NCBI GenBank assembly: GCA_038323375.1
Contig: JBBQGV010000004.1
Coordinates: 1 to 64,000 of the forward strand
Reading direction: 5' to 3'
Length of the DNA stretch: 64,000 nt
Origin: JABWAJ01 sp038323375
GTDB taxonomy: Bacteria; Bacteroidota; Bacteroidia; Chitinophagales; Saprospiraceae
Below are positions 14,554 to 24,211 of this stretch, piece by piece (within the stretch, counting starts at the first letter, position 1; each line of letters starts with the position of its first letter). The translations under genes were made by a program, and so were the position numbers. The notes under the pieces were generated by a model. That model worked only from the letters and a program-made list of their open reading frames with translations, was not told the origin of the DNA and did not search any database.

Positions 14554-15606
14554 TCACCGCAACTCAGCATTGATCTCTTCCAGCGCTTTCAACCCCGGAC
14601 ACAAAACCTTTTGCTCAAGGGTGTTCAAAGGTTCGGAGGCGGTATTCAGCACCTCGTGTAAATTTTGCAAACTTTCGTCAATATAGATCAGTCCGGTCAG
14701 GATTTCTCCTTTGGTTCGGGCGTGGTGGAGGGCATTCATGGCCGAATTCCGATCCTGCGGATCCCAGTCTGCGGCTACTTTGTGCAGGCGGATCATGGAC
14801 TCGTCATGCAGGGCAATTTCTTTGGTGCTGCCGGCTTCGTATTGGGTTGTAATTTCGGATTTGATGGGTACAAAATCCACAGTTGCCGTCGCTTCGATGT
14901 GTTCCCGCACGTAATCGTAGGATTTGGTCGAGCCTGGGTTGTTGTTGAAGGTGACGCATGGAGAAATGACGTCAATAAACGCAAATCCCGGATGCGCGAG
15001 CGCCGCTTTGAGCAAAGGCACCAACTGCGTTTTGTCGCCCGAAAAACTGCGCGCCACAAAACTGGCACCCAATTCAAGCGCCAATCCGGGCAGGTCTATC
15101 GCCTGAAAAGGATTGGTATGGCCGGATTTGCTTTTTGAGCCGGCGTCGGCGGTAGCAGAATCCTGGCCTTTAGTGAGGCCGTAGCAGCCATTGTTCATCA
15201 CTACGTACACCATGTTCAGGTTGCGTCGGATGGCGTGCACGAACTGGCCCATGCCGATGGAGGCCGTGTCGCCGTCGCCGGAAACGCCGAAATAGACTAA
15301 GTCCCGATTGGCCAAATAAGCGCCCGTCGCCACCGAGGGCATGCGCCCATGTACCGAGTTGAAGCCGTGTGAGTTACTTAAAAAATACGCTGGCGTTTTG
15401 GACGAACAGCCAATACCCGACATCTTCGCTACGCGGTGCGGCTCAATGGACAATTCGTAACAAGCCTGGACGATGGCACCGCTGATGGAGTCGTGCCCAC
15501 AGCCTGCGCAAAGCGTCGAGAGTGCGCCATCGTAATCTTTCTGAGTATATCCGATTTTGTTGACCGGTAAGTGTGGGTTCCGAAACCGGGGTCTTGTATA
15601 AGTCAT
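14554..15606 (-). CDS. korB: 2-oxoacid:ferredoxin oxidoreductase, beta (TPP) subunit
   Basis: A 350-residue subunit of the 2-oxoglutarate/2-oxoacid ferredoxin oxidoreductase. CAGCGHDSISGA (33-44) and the TPP/Mg motif GDGDTASIGMGQF (about 110-122) with NNGCYGLTKGQ (about 138-148) are clear. Last gene of a three-gene reverse operon; its ATG overlaps the alpha-subunit stop by 4 bp. Specificity for 2-oxoglutarate rather than another 2-oxoacid is inferred from family resemblance. Confidence 0.88.
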   Translation of the reverse strand: MTYTRPRFRNPHLPVNKIGYTQKDYDGALSTLCAGCGHDSISGAIVQACYELSIEPHRVAKMSGIGCSSKTPAYFLSNSHGFNSVHGRMPSVATGAYLANRDLVYFGVSGDGDTASIGMGQFVHAIRRNLNMVYVVMNNGCYGLTKGQDSATADAGSKSKSGHTNPFQAIDLPGLALELGASFVARSFSGDKTQLVPLLKAALAHPGFAFIDVISPCVTFNNNPGSTKSYDYVREHIEATATVDFVPIKSEITTQYEAGSTKEIALHDESMIRLHKVAADWDPQDRNSAMNALHHARTKGEILTGLIYIDESLQNLHEVLNTASEPLNTLEQKVLCPGLKALEEINAELR

Positions 15607-17411
15607 ACCGTGGCGAAATTTTTGGTGATCTGTTTAATAATCGTGTCAGCTGTGATGGGCGTTCCATCGTAGTTGAGCACCGGAATCATTTTTTGAGGCG
15701 CAACGCCCAATTCATTGATGAGCAGCGAGCGCATCTGAGCGTCGCGGTTTTGCTCGATGACAAAAATTAGCTCGTGGTCGGCGATGAACTGCTCGACGGA
15801 TTCAGGGAAAGGAAAGGACCGGAGGCGCAGGCTGTCTAAATGGAGGTCTTGTGCAGCCAGCAAATCCATCGCTTCCTCAGAAGAATAAATGGAAGTTCCG
15901 AAAAAGATCATACCGCATTCGTTGGCCTTGGGAGCTTGCCGTACTTCTGGCGCAGGAACGATGCTTTTGGCGGTTTCCCACTTTTTTAGCAAACGGTCCA
16001 TGTTGCGCGTATAAGTACCGGAATCTTCGGTATAACCAGCGTATTCGTCGTGCGAAGTGCCCCGCGTGACATAAGCGCCTTTGGAGGCATGCGTGCCGGG
16101 GTAGGTGCGGTACGTAATGCCGTCGCCGTCCACCTCTAAGTAACGACCAAATTTTGTAATATTTTCAAGATCCGCAGCGTGCAGTACCTTGCCGCGGTCG
16201 TAAGTGCGGGTGTCGTCCCACTCGAACGGCGCGGTCAGGTGGTCGTTCATCCCCAGATCGAGGTCGGTCATCACAATGACGGGCGTTTGCAGCCTTTCGG
16301 CCAGATCAAAGGCAACAACCACATCGTCGAAGCATTCTTTCGGGGTGCTTGGAAACAGCAATACATGCCGCGTATCGCCGTGGGAAGCATAAGCGGCAGC
16401 GATGATGTCGGCCTGTTGGGTACGGGTAGGCATCCCGGTAGAAGGGCCAGCGCGTTGCACATCAATGAGTACGGTGGGGATTTCCGCAAAATAAGCCAAG
16501 CCTAAGAATTCGGCCATGAGCGAAACGCCGGGACCGCTGGTGGCTGTAAAAGACCGCGCGCCATTCCAGTTGGCGCCGATTACCATGCCAATGGCGGCAA
16601 GTTCGTCTTCAGCTTGTACGATAGCAAAATTCTTTTTTCCCGTTTCCGGATCGGTTCTGAATTGTTCGGCGTATTCGCTAAACGCTTCTACCACTGAAGT
16701 AGAAGGCGTGATGGGATACCAGGCGGCCACTGTAGCGCCAGCGTAAACCGCGCCCAGACCGCACGCAGAATTCCCATCCACCAGGATGCGGTTGCCAACG
16801 AGGTCGCGGCGCTCCAACCGAATATTGAGCGGGTATTCGAAGTTTTCGTGGATGTATTGGATGCCCAATTGCAGGGCTTTTACGTTGGGTGCGATCAGCT
16901 TTTCTTTACCCCGGAACAATTCTGCCAACAGGGTTTCCAGCACCGGAAATTCAATTTCCAACAATGCTGATAAAGCGCCGACATAAATGATGTTTTTAAA
17001 CAATTGCCGCTGCCTGGGATCGGTGTATTCACGCAGGCAGATCGTCATCAGCGGAATTCCGAGGTAGTGAATGTCCTCGCGGATGAATTCCCGGTGCAGG
17101 GTTTTGGTGCTGTCGTACAGGAAATAACCACCCGGTTTCACCGAAGCAATGTCCTTAGGCATGCTTTGCGGATTCATACACACCATAAAATCAATGCCTT
17201 CGCGGCGTCCGAGGTACCCTTTTTCACTAACGCGCACCTCGTACCACGTCGGTAAGCCCTGGATATTGGACGGGAAAATGTTTTTGGGCGTAACCGGAAT
17301 GCCCATCCGGAAAATCGCTTTGGCAAAAAGCGCATTGGCGCTGGCTGATCCGGTACCGTTCACATTGGCAAACCGGATAACAAAATCATTGATCGCGGAG
17401 AGATGTTGCAT
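15603..17411 (-). CDS. korA: 2-oxoacid:ferredoxin oxidoreductase, fused gamma-alpha subunit
   Basis: About 602 residues from ATG 17411, chosen because MQHLSAINDFVIRFANVNG opens the gamma domain and because the longer frame would overlap the preceding gene. The gamma domain (residues 1-180) contains GTGSASAN; the alpha domain follows with GNSACGLGAVYAGATVAAWYP, TATSGPGVSLMAEFLG and the segment DRAxGPSTGMPTRTQQAD type QRAGPSTGMPTRTQQ. It oxidatively decarboxylates a 2-oxoacid with CoA, passing electrons to ferredoxin (or CO2 fixation in reverse). Confidence 0.88.
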   Translation of the reverse strand: MQHLSAINDFVIRFANVNGTGSASANALFAKAIFRMGIPVTPKNIFPSNIQGLPTWYEVRVSEKGYLGRREGIDFMVCMNPQSMPKDIASVKPGGYFLYDSTKTLHREFIREDIHYLGIPLMTICLREYTDPRQRQLFKNIIYVGALSALLEIEFPVLETLLAELFRGKEKLIAPNVKALQLGIQYIHENFEYPLNIRLERRDLVGNRILVDGNSACGLGAVYAGATVAAWYPITPSTSVVEAFSEYAEQFRTDPETGKKNFAIVQAEDELAAIGMVIGANWNGARSFTATSGPGVSLMAEFLGLAYFAEIPTVLIDVQRAGPSTGMPTRTQQADIIAAAYASHGDTRHVLLFPSTPKECFDDVVVAFDLAERLQTPVIVMTDLDLGMNDHLTAPFEWDDTRTYDRGKVLHAADLENITKFGRYLEVDGDGITYRTYPGTHASKGAYVTRGTSHDEYAGYTEDSGTYTRNMDRLLKKWETAKSIVPAPEVRQAPKANECGMIFFGTSIYSSEEAMDLLAAQDLHLDSLRLRSFPFPESVEQFIADHELIFVIEQNRDAQMRSLLINELGVAPQKMIPVLNYDGTPITADTIIKQITKNFATV

Positions 17412-17452
17412 GGGTATTGTGTTCAATACGTTTTTTGTCAGTGAATTGTGGT

Positions 17453-19246
17453 TTAAATTAAGGCTCCCGGGAGTTTGCACGTTTTCGTGACGGAATATAA
17501 ATACTGCTGCATATCCCAAGCGGCCGTGGGGCAGCGCTCGGCGCATAAGCCACAGTGCAGGCAAACATCTTCATCTTTGACCATAACCCTTCCGGTTTGT
17601 AACACATCCGAAACGTACAAATCCTGCGTCGTATTAGGCGCTGGTGCGATCAGGCGCGTGCGCAAGTCTTCCTCCGGGCCATTGGTCGTAAACGTAATGC
17701 AGGAGGTTGGGCAAATGTCCATGCAAGCGTCGCATTCGATGCAGCGGCTGGTATTGAAAACCGTCTGTACATCGCAGTTCAGGCAACGTTGCGCTTCCTT
17801 AAAACCGACGCTCAGGTTGAAACCCAATTCTACTTCCACTTTACGGTTGGTCAGCGTCATGCGTTTGTCGGCCTGTGGCACTACATAACGGAGGTCGGTG
17901 ACCACTTCACTATCATAGCTCCATTCGTGGATACCCATTTTTTGGCTGACTAAATTGGTCATCGGATCCGGGCGCTTTTGTAAAGATTCTCCCCGGCAAT
18001 ATAAATCTATAGACACTGCTGCATGATGGCCATGTGCAACAGCCGTAATCACGTTTTTCGGGCCAAAAGCCGAATCGCCGCCAAAGAATACTTTTTTATT
18101 TGTGGACTGGAAGGTTACCGGGTCTACTGCGGGCATTTCCCATTTGTCAAATTCGAGGCCCAGGTCGCGTTCGATCCAGGGAAAACTATTTTCCTGACCA
18201 ATGGCCATCAGTACTTCATCGGCTTCGATGAAAACATCTTCTTCGCCGGTCGGTACCAGCGAACGTTTGCCTTTTTCATCGTAAACGGCGTGTACTTTTT
18301 CAAAAGTCATGCCTTTTAAAACCCCGTTTTCGGTTACAAAGGATTTGGGCACGTGGCAATCCAGGATTGGAATGTCTTCGTGCATGGCGTCTTCTTTTTC
18401 CCACGGCGAAGCTTTCATTTCTGAAAACGGACTCCGCACCACTACTTTTACCGCTTCTCCACCCAGGCGGCGCGAGGTTCGGCAGCAGTCCATCGCCGTA
18501 TTGCCGCCACCCAGCACAATGACCTTTTTGTCGATTTTCGCCGTGTGCTCAAACGCCACGCTGGCCAGCCATTCGATGCCGATGTGGATGCTTTGCGGCG
18601 CTTCCCAACGTCCGGGCAAATCTGGCAAATCCCGGCCTCTTGGCGCACCAGTACCGACGAAGATGACGTCGTAGTCTTTTTCCAGCATTTCTTTCAAGCT
18701 GGAAACGTAGGTTTTTAAATGGGTATGGATGCCCATGTCGAGGATAAAGTTGACTTCTTCATTCAGCACCTCTGCGGGAAGCCGGAAGCTGGGAATCTGA
18801 CTGCGCATCATGCCGCCGCCCAATTCCTGCTCATCATACAAGTGCAATTCATAACCTAAAGGTGCCAGATCCCGCGCAACAGTCAGCGAAGCGGGGCCGC
18901 CCCCGATCAGGGCGATGCGTTTGCCATTCTTTTGTTCAGCAGGCTTTGGCATCAGGTGTTTGACTTCGCCCTTGTTATCGGCAGCTACCCGCTTCAGGCG
19001 GCATATGGCTACAGGCTCATCCTCGACGCGCCCGCGCCTGCAGGCCGGTTCGCAGGGCCGGTCGCAGGTGCGGCCCAGCACGCCGGGAAACACATTCGAT
19101 TCCCAGTTCACCATGTACGCCTCGGTGTAACGTTCTGCCGCAATGAGTCTTATATATTCCGGTACAGGCGTATGCGCAGGACAGGCATACTGGCAATCCA
19201 CCACTTTGTGGAAGTACTCCGGATCTTTGATGTCGGTCGCCTTCAA
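17453..19246 (-). CDS. GltD-like NAD(P)H-linked Fe-S flavoprotein
   Basis: A 597-residue protein. The N-terminal Fer4_20 domain has Cys clusters CQYACPAH and GRTCDRPCEPACRRG; the FAD site is GGGPASL (the usual GxGxxG with Ser at the last position) and the NAD(P) site VLGGGNTAMD; two C-terminal 4Fe-4S motifs are CIECDACMDICP and CLHCGLCAERCP. It is glutamate synthase small-subunit-like but has no large subunit nearby; 41 bp before korA it most likely shuttles electrons between the oxidoreductase's ferredoxin and NAD(P)H. First gene of the operon; I found no clear -7 box upstream. Confidence 0.85.
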   Translation of the reverse strand: MKATDIKDPEYFHKVVDCQYACPAHTPVPEYIRLIAAERYTEAYMVNWESNVFPGVLGRTCDRPCEPACRRGRVEDEPVAICRLKRVAADNKGEVKHLMPKPAEQKNGKRIALIGGGPASLTVARDLAPLGYELHLYDEQELGGGMMRSQIPSFRLPAEVLNEEVNFILDMGIHTHLKTYVSSLKEMLEKDYDVIFVGTGAPRGRDLPDLPGRWEAPQSIHIGIEWLASVAFEHTAKIDKKVIVLGGGNTAMDCCRTSRRLGGEAVKVVVRSPFSEMKASPWEKEDAMHEDIPILDCHVPKSFVTENGVLKGMTFEKVHAVYDEKGKRSLVPTGEEDVFIEADEVLMAIGQENSFPWIERDLGLEFDKWEMPAVDPVTFQSTNKKVFFGGDSAFGPKNVITAVAHGHHAAVSIDLYCRGESLQKRPDPMTNLVSQKMGIHEWSYDSEVVTDLRYVVPQADKRMTLTNRKVEVELGFNLSVGFKEAQRCLNCDVQTVFNTSRCIECDACMDICPTSCITFTTNGPEEDLRTRLIAPAPNTTQDLYVSDVLQTGRVMVKDEDVCLHCGLCAERCPTAAWDMQQYLYSVTKTCKLPGALI

Positions 19247-19440
19247 GGTAATTTTTTTTAGTTTTCAAAAACGCCTGTTAATATACTTTGAGAAATCAAT
19301 TTCAAAAAATTTATTTTTGAAAAGCAGGGTTGGATATCTAAACTTGCATAATTCCTTAACTGGCGCGGCTGTTTTTGTAAATTTAAGCCAGCGGAACAAA
19401 TTTTTATTCCCACAGGTTATCAACTTTACCGGCCAAAGTT

Positions 19441-19448
19441 TACCTTTG
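19441..19448 (+). promoter_or_regulatory. -7 box for tRNA-Ser(UGA)
   Basis: TACCTTTG matches TAnnTTTG, 15 bp before the first base of the mature tRNA. Confidence 0.65.
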
Positions 19449-19463
19449 CCCAGCTTTTGAAAA

Positions 19464-19551
19464 GGAGAGATGGCAGAGTGGTTTAATGCGGCGGTCTTGA
19501 AAACCGTTGACTGTAACAGGTCCCGGGGTTCGAATCCCTGTCTCTCCGCCA
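19464..19551 (+). tRNA. tRNA-Ser (anticodon UGA)
   Basis: The acceptor arm GGAGAGA/TCTCTCC pairs perfectly. The anticodon stem-loop has loop CTTGAAA giving anticodon TGA; a long variable arm follows and the T arm contains GGTTCGAATCC. G73 is followed by an encoded CCA (19549-19551). The type II form with a long variable arm and the anticodon identify a serine tRNA. Confidence 0.97.
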
Positions 19552-19562
19552 AAACAAAGCAA

Positions 19563-19590
19563 GAGGCTGTCGTTGAGACAGCCTTTTTTG
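19563..19590 (+). terminator. intrinsic terminator of tRNA-Ser(UGA)
   Basis: GGCTGTC (19565-19571), loop GTTGA, GACAGCC (19577-19583), followed by TTTTTT. This is a classic Rho-independent terminator. Confidence 0.9.
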
Positions 19591-19606
19591 TTTTCAACAA
19601 ACCCCC

Positions 19607-19614
19607 TATTTTTG
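19607..19614 (+). promoter_or_regulatory. -7 box for metH
   Basis: TATTTTTG with TTTG 16 bp upstream (inside the terminator T-run). A small hairpin AGCTTGTT-CATA-AACAAGCT (about 19628-19647) lies in the leader. No room exists for a full cobalamin riboswitch. Confidence 0.65.
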
Positions 19615-19670
19615 CGTTCTCGAACAGAGCTTGTTCATAAACAAGCTATTTTATACAATCCACCGCATAC

Positions 19671-22600
19671 ATGACCAACATCAGTCAACTCCGCGAACAA
19701 CTCGCTCAACGCATATTGATTATTGACGGCGCTATGGGCACTATGATCCAGCGCTATCGCTTAGAAGAGCAAGATTATCGCGGCGAGCGCTTCGCCAACT
19801 GGCACAAAGACGTCAAAGGTAATAACGACCTGTTGTGCCTCACCCAGCCCCGCATTTTGGAGGACATCCACAAAGCTTACTTAGAAGCGGGCGCCGACCT
19901 CATCGAAACCAATACCTTCAGTTCCACCAGTGTGGCGCTGGCCGATTACGATATGCAGGCGCTGGCTTACGAAATGAACTTAGCTTCCGCGCAAATTGCC
20001 CGCCGCGCTGCCGACGAATACACCCAAAAAACGCCGGAAAAACCGCGCTACGTGGCCGGTGCACTGGGGCCAACCAACCGAACCGCCTCGCTTTCTCCGG
20101 ATGTAAACAACCCGGGCTTTCGCGCCATTACTTTCGACGAATTGCGCGACGCTTATTACGATCAGGCTGCGGGCCTGATGGATGGCGGGGTAGACATCCT
20201 GCTGGTGGAAACGATTTTCGATACCTTGAACGCCAAAGCGGCGCTTTTTGCCATTGAAACCTTGTTCGACGAACGCGGCATTCACCTGCCGGTTATGATT
20301 TCCGGCACCATCACCGACGCGTCGGGAAGAACGCTGAGCGGCCAAACCGTGGAAGCGTTCTGGATTTCCGTGCAGCACGTGAAGCCGTTTTGCATCGGCC
20401 TCAACTGCGCACTTGGTGCCAGCGAAATGCGGCCTTATTTAGAGGCCTTATCGGAAATTGCGGACTGCTACGTACACGCCTACCCAAACGCCGGTTTGCC
20501 TAATGAAATGGGCGAATACGACGAAACGCCCCACCAGATGTGCGGTAAAATCGAAGAGTTTGCGCAAAGCGGTTTTCTCAACATTGTTGGCGGCTGCTGC
20601 GGCACCACGCCCGACCACATCCGCCACATTGCAACCCACGTGGAGCACATCGCACCGCGAAAAATACCCCAGGCATCGCCGTATACCATGCTTAGCGGAC
20701 TGGAACCGCTCATCATCCGCCCGGAAACTAATTTTGTGAACGTCGGCGAACGCACCAACGTCACTGGTTCCAAACAGTTTGCGCGGCTCATCAAAAATGG
20801 AGATTACGCAGCTGCATTGGTTGTTGCCCAGCAGCAAGTGGAAGGCGGCGCGCAAATTCTGGATGTGAACATGGACGAAGGTCTGCTGGATTCGGAAGAA
20901 GCCATGGAGACCTTTCTGCACATGGTGATGTCGGAACCGGAAATCGCCAAACTGCCGATTATGATTGACTCCTCCAAGTTTACGGTCATCGAGCGGGGGT
21001 TAAAATGCGTCCAGGGCAAATGCATCGTGAATTCCATTTCAATGAAAGAAGGCGAAGCGGAATTTATCCGGCAGGCAAAACTCATCCGCCGCTACGGTGC
21101 CGCTGCGGTGGTAATGGCCTTCGATGAACAAGGGCAGGCAGATACCAAAAAACGCAAAGTGGAAATTTGCAGCCGAGCCTACCGCATTCTGACGCAGCAA
21201 GTTGGCTTTCCGCCCCAGGACATCATTTTCGACCCCAATATTTTTGCGGTCGCCACCGGCCTGGAAGAACACAATGGCTACGCAGTAGATTTTATTGAAG
21301 CGACGCGGGAGATCAAAGCGAACTGTCCCGGCGTCAAAATCAGCGGCGGCGTCAGCAATATTTCCTTTTCATTTCGGGGCAACGACGCCGTGCGCGAAGC
21401 CATGCACTCGGCGTTCCTGTACCACGCCATCCATGCCGGCATGGACATGGGCATTGTGAACGCGGGCATGATTGAAGTGTACGAAAACATCCCGAAAGAG
21501 CTGCTGGATCTGGTAGAAGACGTGCTGCTCAATCGCCGCGAAGACGCCACCGAACGCCTGACCGAATTTGCCGAACGGGTGAAACAAGACGGCGGAAGGC
21601 AGGTGCAACGCGATCTCTCCTGGCGAGAAGCGCCGGTAGCCAAGCGCTTAGAATACGCCTTAGTGCGCGGCATCACTGATTTCGTGGAAGTAGACACCGA
21701 AGAAGCCCGGCAGCTTTTCCCGCGCCCGTTGCACGTCATAGAAGGCCCATTGATGGACGGGATGAATGTGGTCGGCGACCTGTTCGGTGCGGGGAAAATG
21801 TTTTTGCCGCAGGTGGTCAAAAGCGCCCGCGTGATGAAAAAAGCAGTGGCTTATCTGACTCCGTTTATTGAAGCTGAAAAGCAAGCCGGAGAAAAAAGCT
21901 CCAAAGGAAGAATCCTGCTGGCTACCGTCAAAGGCGACGTGCACGACATTGGAAAAAACATCGTGGGGGTGGTGCTGGCTTGTAACAACTACGACATTAC
22001 GGATTTGGGCGTGATGGTGCCTGCCGACAAAATTCTGAAAGCGGCTAGAGAAATCGGCGCAGATGTCATCGGCCTAAGTGGCCTGATTACGCCTTCGTTA
22101 GACGAAATGGTCCATGTTGCCAAAGAAATGCAGCGCGAGGGATTTTCGATTCCGCTGTTGATTGGCGGCGCTACGACTTCCAAAACCCATACGGCGGTGA
22201 AAATTGAACCGCATTATTCCGCAGGCCCGGTGGTGCATGTGCTCGACGCTTCCCGAAGCGTGGCGGTGGTGAGCGCCCTCATCGGCAGCGATGACCAGGT
22301 TCGGGCTGCGTATATCGCGGCTACGAAAAACGAATATGTCCGCGTCCGGGAGGCTCGCGCCAACCGGCAGTCTTCCAAACAATTCCTGACCATAGACCAG
22401 GCCAGAACGAACAAATTTCGCATCAACTGGAACGAGTATACGCCCCCCGTACCCGTCAAAACCGGTGTGATGGTTTTCAACGATTATTCCTTAGAAGAAC
22501 TGGCGCAATACATTGACTGGACACCTTTCTTTTCGAGTTGGCAATTGGCGGGTAAGTTTCCGGCGATTTTGCAGGATGAAATTGTGGGCACCGAAGCACA

Positions 22601-23366
22601 AAAACTTTACAATGACGCCCGCAGTCTTTTGCGCCGCATCATAGACGAAAAATGGCTTTTTGCGCGCGCTGTGGTGGGGCTGTTTCCCGCCAACAGCGTG
22701 AGCGACGACGACATCGAGGTGTATGCAGACGAAGATCGGAAGACCGTACTTGCTACGTTGCGCCATTTGCGGCAGCAGGTACAAAAAGCGGCGGGTCAAC
22801 CCAATAATTGCTTAGCCGATTTCATTGCACCGGCGCATACGGGACGCCATGACTACATCGGCGCTTTTGCGGTTTCGGCGGGTTTTGGCATTGAGCAGTG
22901 GGTGGAAAAATTTGAAAAAGACCACGATGACTACAACGCCATCATGGTGAAGGCGCTTGCGGATCGGTTGGCAGAGGCTTTCGCCGAACGCCTGCACGAA
23001 CGGGTGCGCAAGGAATTCTGGGGCTATTTAGCAACGGAAACCCTGAGCACTGAGGCGCTGATCGAAGAAAACTATCAGGGCATCCGTCCGGCGCCCGGCT
23101 ATCCGGCCTGCCCTGAGCACACGGAAAAACAGACGATCTGGCAACTGTTAGACGTAGAAGATAAAACGAAAATTCACCTCACCGAAAGCTTCGCGATGTA
23201 CCCGGCTGCCAGTGTGAGCGGCTGGTATTTTTCGCACCCGGATTCCAAATATTTTGGCTTGGGCCAAATCAGCAAAGACCAGGTGGAAGATTATGCGCGC
23301 AGAAAAGGAATGACGGTGGCGGAAGCGGAAAGGTGGTTGATGCCGGTGTTGAATTATGGGGGGTAA
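19671..23366 (+). CDS. metH: cobalamin-dependent methionine synthase
   Basis: A 1231-residue full-length enzyme methylating homocysteine with methyltetrahydrofolate via B12. Modules in order: homocysteine/Zn domain (about 1-330, with GLNCALGA and GGCCGTTPDHI supplying the three Zn cysteines), pterin-binding domain (about 345-610, NVGERTNVTGS), cap and B12-binding domains (about 650-880, with DVHDIGKNIV near 755 bearing the Co-ligating His) and the SAM-dependent reactivation domain (about 900-1231, RPAPGYPACPEH near 1139). Every module is intact. It has its own promoter behind tRNA-Ser. Confidence 0.97.
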   Translation: MTNISQLREQLAQRILIIDGAMGTMIQRYRLEEQDYRGERFANWHKDVKGNNDLLCLTQPRILEDIHKAYLEAGADLIETNTFSSTSVALADYDMQALAYEMNLASAQIARRAADEYTQKTPEKPRYVAGALGPTNRTASLSPDVNNPGFRAITFDELRDAYYDQAAGLMDGGVDILLVETIFDTLNAKAALFAIETLFDERGIHLPVMISGTITDASGRTLSGQTVEAFWISVQHVKPFCIGLNCALGASEMRPYLEALSEIADCYVHAYPNAGLPNEMGEYDETPHQMCGKIEEFAQSGFLNIVGGCCGTTPDHIRHIATHVEHIAPRKIPQASPYTMLSGLEPLIIRPETNFVNVGERTNVTGSKQFARLIKNGDYAAALVVAQQQVEGGAQILDVNMDEGLLDSEEAMETFLHMVMSEPEIAKLPIMIDSSKFTVIERGLKCVQGKCIVNSISMKEGEAEFIRQAKLIRRYGAAAVVMAFDEQGQADTKKRKVEICSRAYRILTQQVGFPPQDIIFDPNIFAVATGLEEHNGYAVDFIEATREIKANCPGVKISGGVSNISFSFRGNDAVREAMHSAFLYHAIHAGMDMGIVNAGMIEVYENIPKELLDLVEDVLLNRREDATERLTEFAERVKQDGGRQVQRDLSWREAPVAKRLEYALVRGITDFVEVDTEEARQLFPRPLHVIEGPLMDGMNVVGDLFGAGKMFLPQVVKSARVMKKAVAYLTPFIEAEKQAGEKSSKGRILLATVKGDVHDIGKNIVGVVLACNNYDITDLGVMVPADKILKAAREIGADVIGLSGLITPSLDEMVHVAKEMQREGFSIPLLIGGATTSKTHTAVKIEPHYSAGPVVHVLDASRSVAVVSALIGSDDQVRAAYIAATKNEYVRVREARANRQSSKQFLTIDQARTNKFRINWNEYTPPVPVKTGVMVFNDYSLEELAQYIDWTPFFSSWQLAGKFPAILQDEIVGTEAQKLYNDARSLLRRIIDEKWLFARAVVGLFPANSVSDDDIEVYADEDRKTVLATLRHLRQQVQKAAGQPNNCLADFIAPAHTGRHDYIGAFAVSAGFGIEQWVEKFEKDHDDYNAIMVKALADRLAEAFAERLHERVRKEFWGYLATETLSTEALIEENYQGIRPAPGYPACPEHTEKQTIWQLLDVEDKTKIHLTESFAMYPAASVSGWYFSHPDSKYFGLGQISKDQVEDYARRKGMTVAEAERWLMPVLNYGG

Positions 23367-23678
23367 AAAGAAGGAGCAACCGCCGAGGGGCGGCCACTCC
23401 TCACACTATGAAACACTATATTTATCCGAAGTCTGTTGCCGGAACGTCTGAACAGCGTCAGGTAAGCCGACAACATAAACTGTTGCGAAATTAGCAATAA
23501 AAGTGTTTGAATGTTCAGAGGACTATCAGACTTTGTTTGTTTGGGTACTTGACCCGAAAACCTAAATTTCGTGGCAGGGGTTGCGGAATTTGTTGTGAAG
23601 TAGCAAACGAAACCCGGTGATTCATCCGGTGCGCGGTAAAAATAGAAAGTAATTTTTAGTTTTCACAAATAAATCTTT
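23367..23678. other. intergenic region between metH and the GNAT gene
   Basis: 312 bp. It opens with hairpin AGGAG...CCGCC-gagg-GGCGG...ACTCCT (23372-23401), lacking a T-run but able to act as a weak terminator for metH. A 28-codon ATG frame (MKHYIYPKSVAG...) at 23408 has no recognisable relative. No known structured RNA could be identified. Confidence 0.5.
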
Positions 23679-24152
23679 TTAAAGATTTGTTTTTGGCTGT
23701 TCTGTCAGGAAAATTTTTCCATTCCACCAGTTGGTCTCGATGATCGCCTGCTGTCGGCGGTAAAAATTAAGGGCGGGTTCGTTCCAATCCAACACCTGCC
23801 ATTTGACCAACCGGCAGCCGCGTTGCCGGGCTTCTGCCACATAAGCGTCGAAGAGCAGTTGCCCTGCGCCCGACCTACGGTGGGCTGCTTTTACCACAAA
23901 ATCTTCCAGCCACAGCATCGAGCCTTTCCAAGTGGAATAGGTTTCGTAAAAAAAAGCCATGCCGATTACCCCGTCATCCGGTGTTTCAGCAACCAGGACT
24001 TCAAATCGCCCGGCCTCAAAGTCGCGGGTATAATCCTCAAGCGTTGCCGTAAATGCCGCTTCGGATGCTTCGTAAATGGCCAACTCCCGCACTAAGTCGT
24101 GAACGATGGGGATATCGGCGAGGGTTGCTTTGCGGATGTTCATTTTATTCAT
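23679..24152 (-). CDS. GNAT family N-acetyltransferase
   Basis: 157 residues of the GCN5-related acetyltransferase fold; the closest family by eye is the diamine/spermidine N1-acetyltransferase-like group (IRKATLADIPIVHDLVRELA opening, WLEDFVVKAAHRRSGAGQLL as the acetyl-CoA binding segment RxxGxG/A, VLDWNEPALNFYRR near the C-terminus). The substrate is unknown; a polyamine link is possible given nspC and the decarboxylase in the window but unproven. Start ATG 24152, or 24143 (MNIRKAT). Divergent from surE. Confidence 0.82.
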   Translation of the reverse strand: MNKMNIRKATLADIPIVHDLVRELAIYEASEAAFTATLEDYTRDFEAGRFEVLVAETPDDGVIGMAFFYETYSTWKGSMLWLEDFVVKAAHRRSGAGQLLFDAYVAEARQRGCRLVKWQVLDWNEPALNFYRRQQAIIETNWWNGKIFLTEQPKTNL

Positions 24153-24176
24153 GGAGTAAAAATAGCCAAACCCTGT

Positions 24177-24184
24177 TATTTTTG
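24177..24184 (+). promoter_or_regulatory. -7 box for surE
   Basis: TATTTTTG matches TAnnTTTG, 28 bp before the chosen surE ATG at 24212. It also rules out the longer upstream starts. Confidence 0.65.
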
Positions 24185-24211
24185 CACCCTCATCATCAGA
24201 ATACGCAGTTC

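Noticed and set aside
17412..17564. Longer N-terminus for KorA
   Set aside because: It overlaps the upstream gene and precedes the conserved gamma-domain start.
19464..19551. Genomic island attachment at the tRNA-Ser genes
   Set aside because: No integrase, no direct repeat of the tRNA 3' end, and housekeeping genes on both sides of each tRNA.
19590..19670. Cobalamin or SAM riboswitch before metH
   Set aside because: Only about 55 bp separate the promoter from the start codon, too short for either; only a small hairpin is present.
23402..23678. tmRNA, 6S or RNase P RNA
   Set aside because: None of the defining sequence signatures (tag frame, CCA acceptor arm, P4 motif) could be found.
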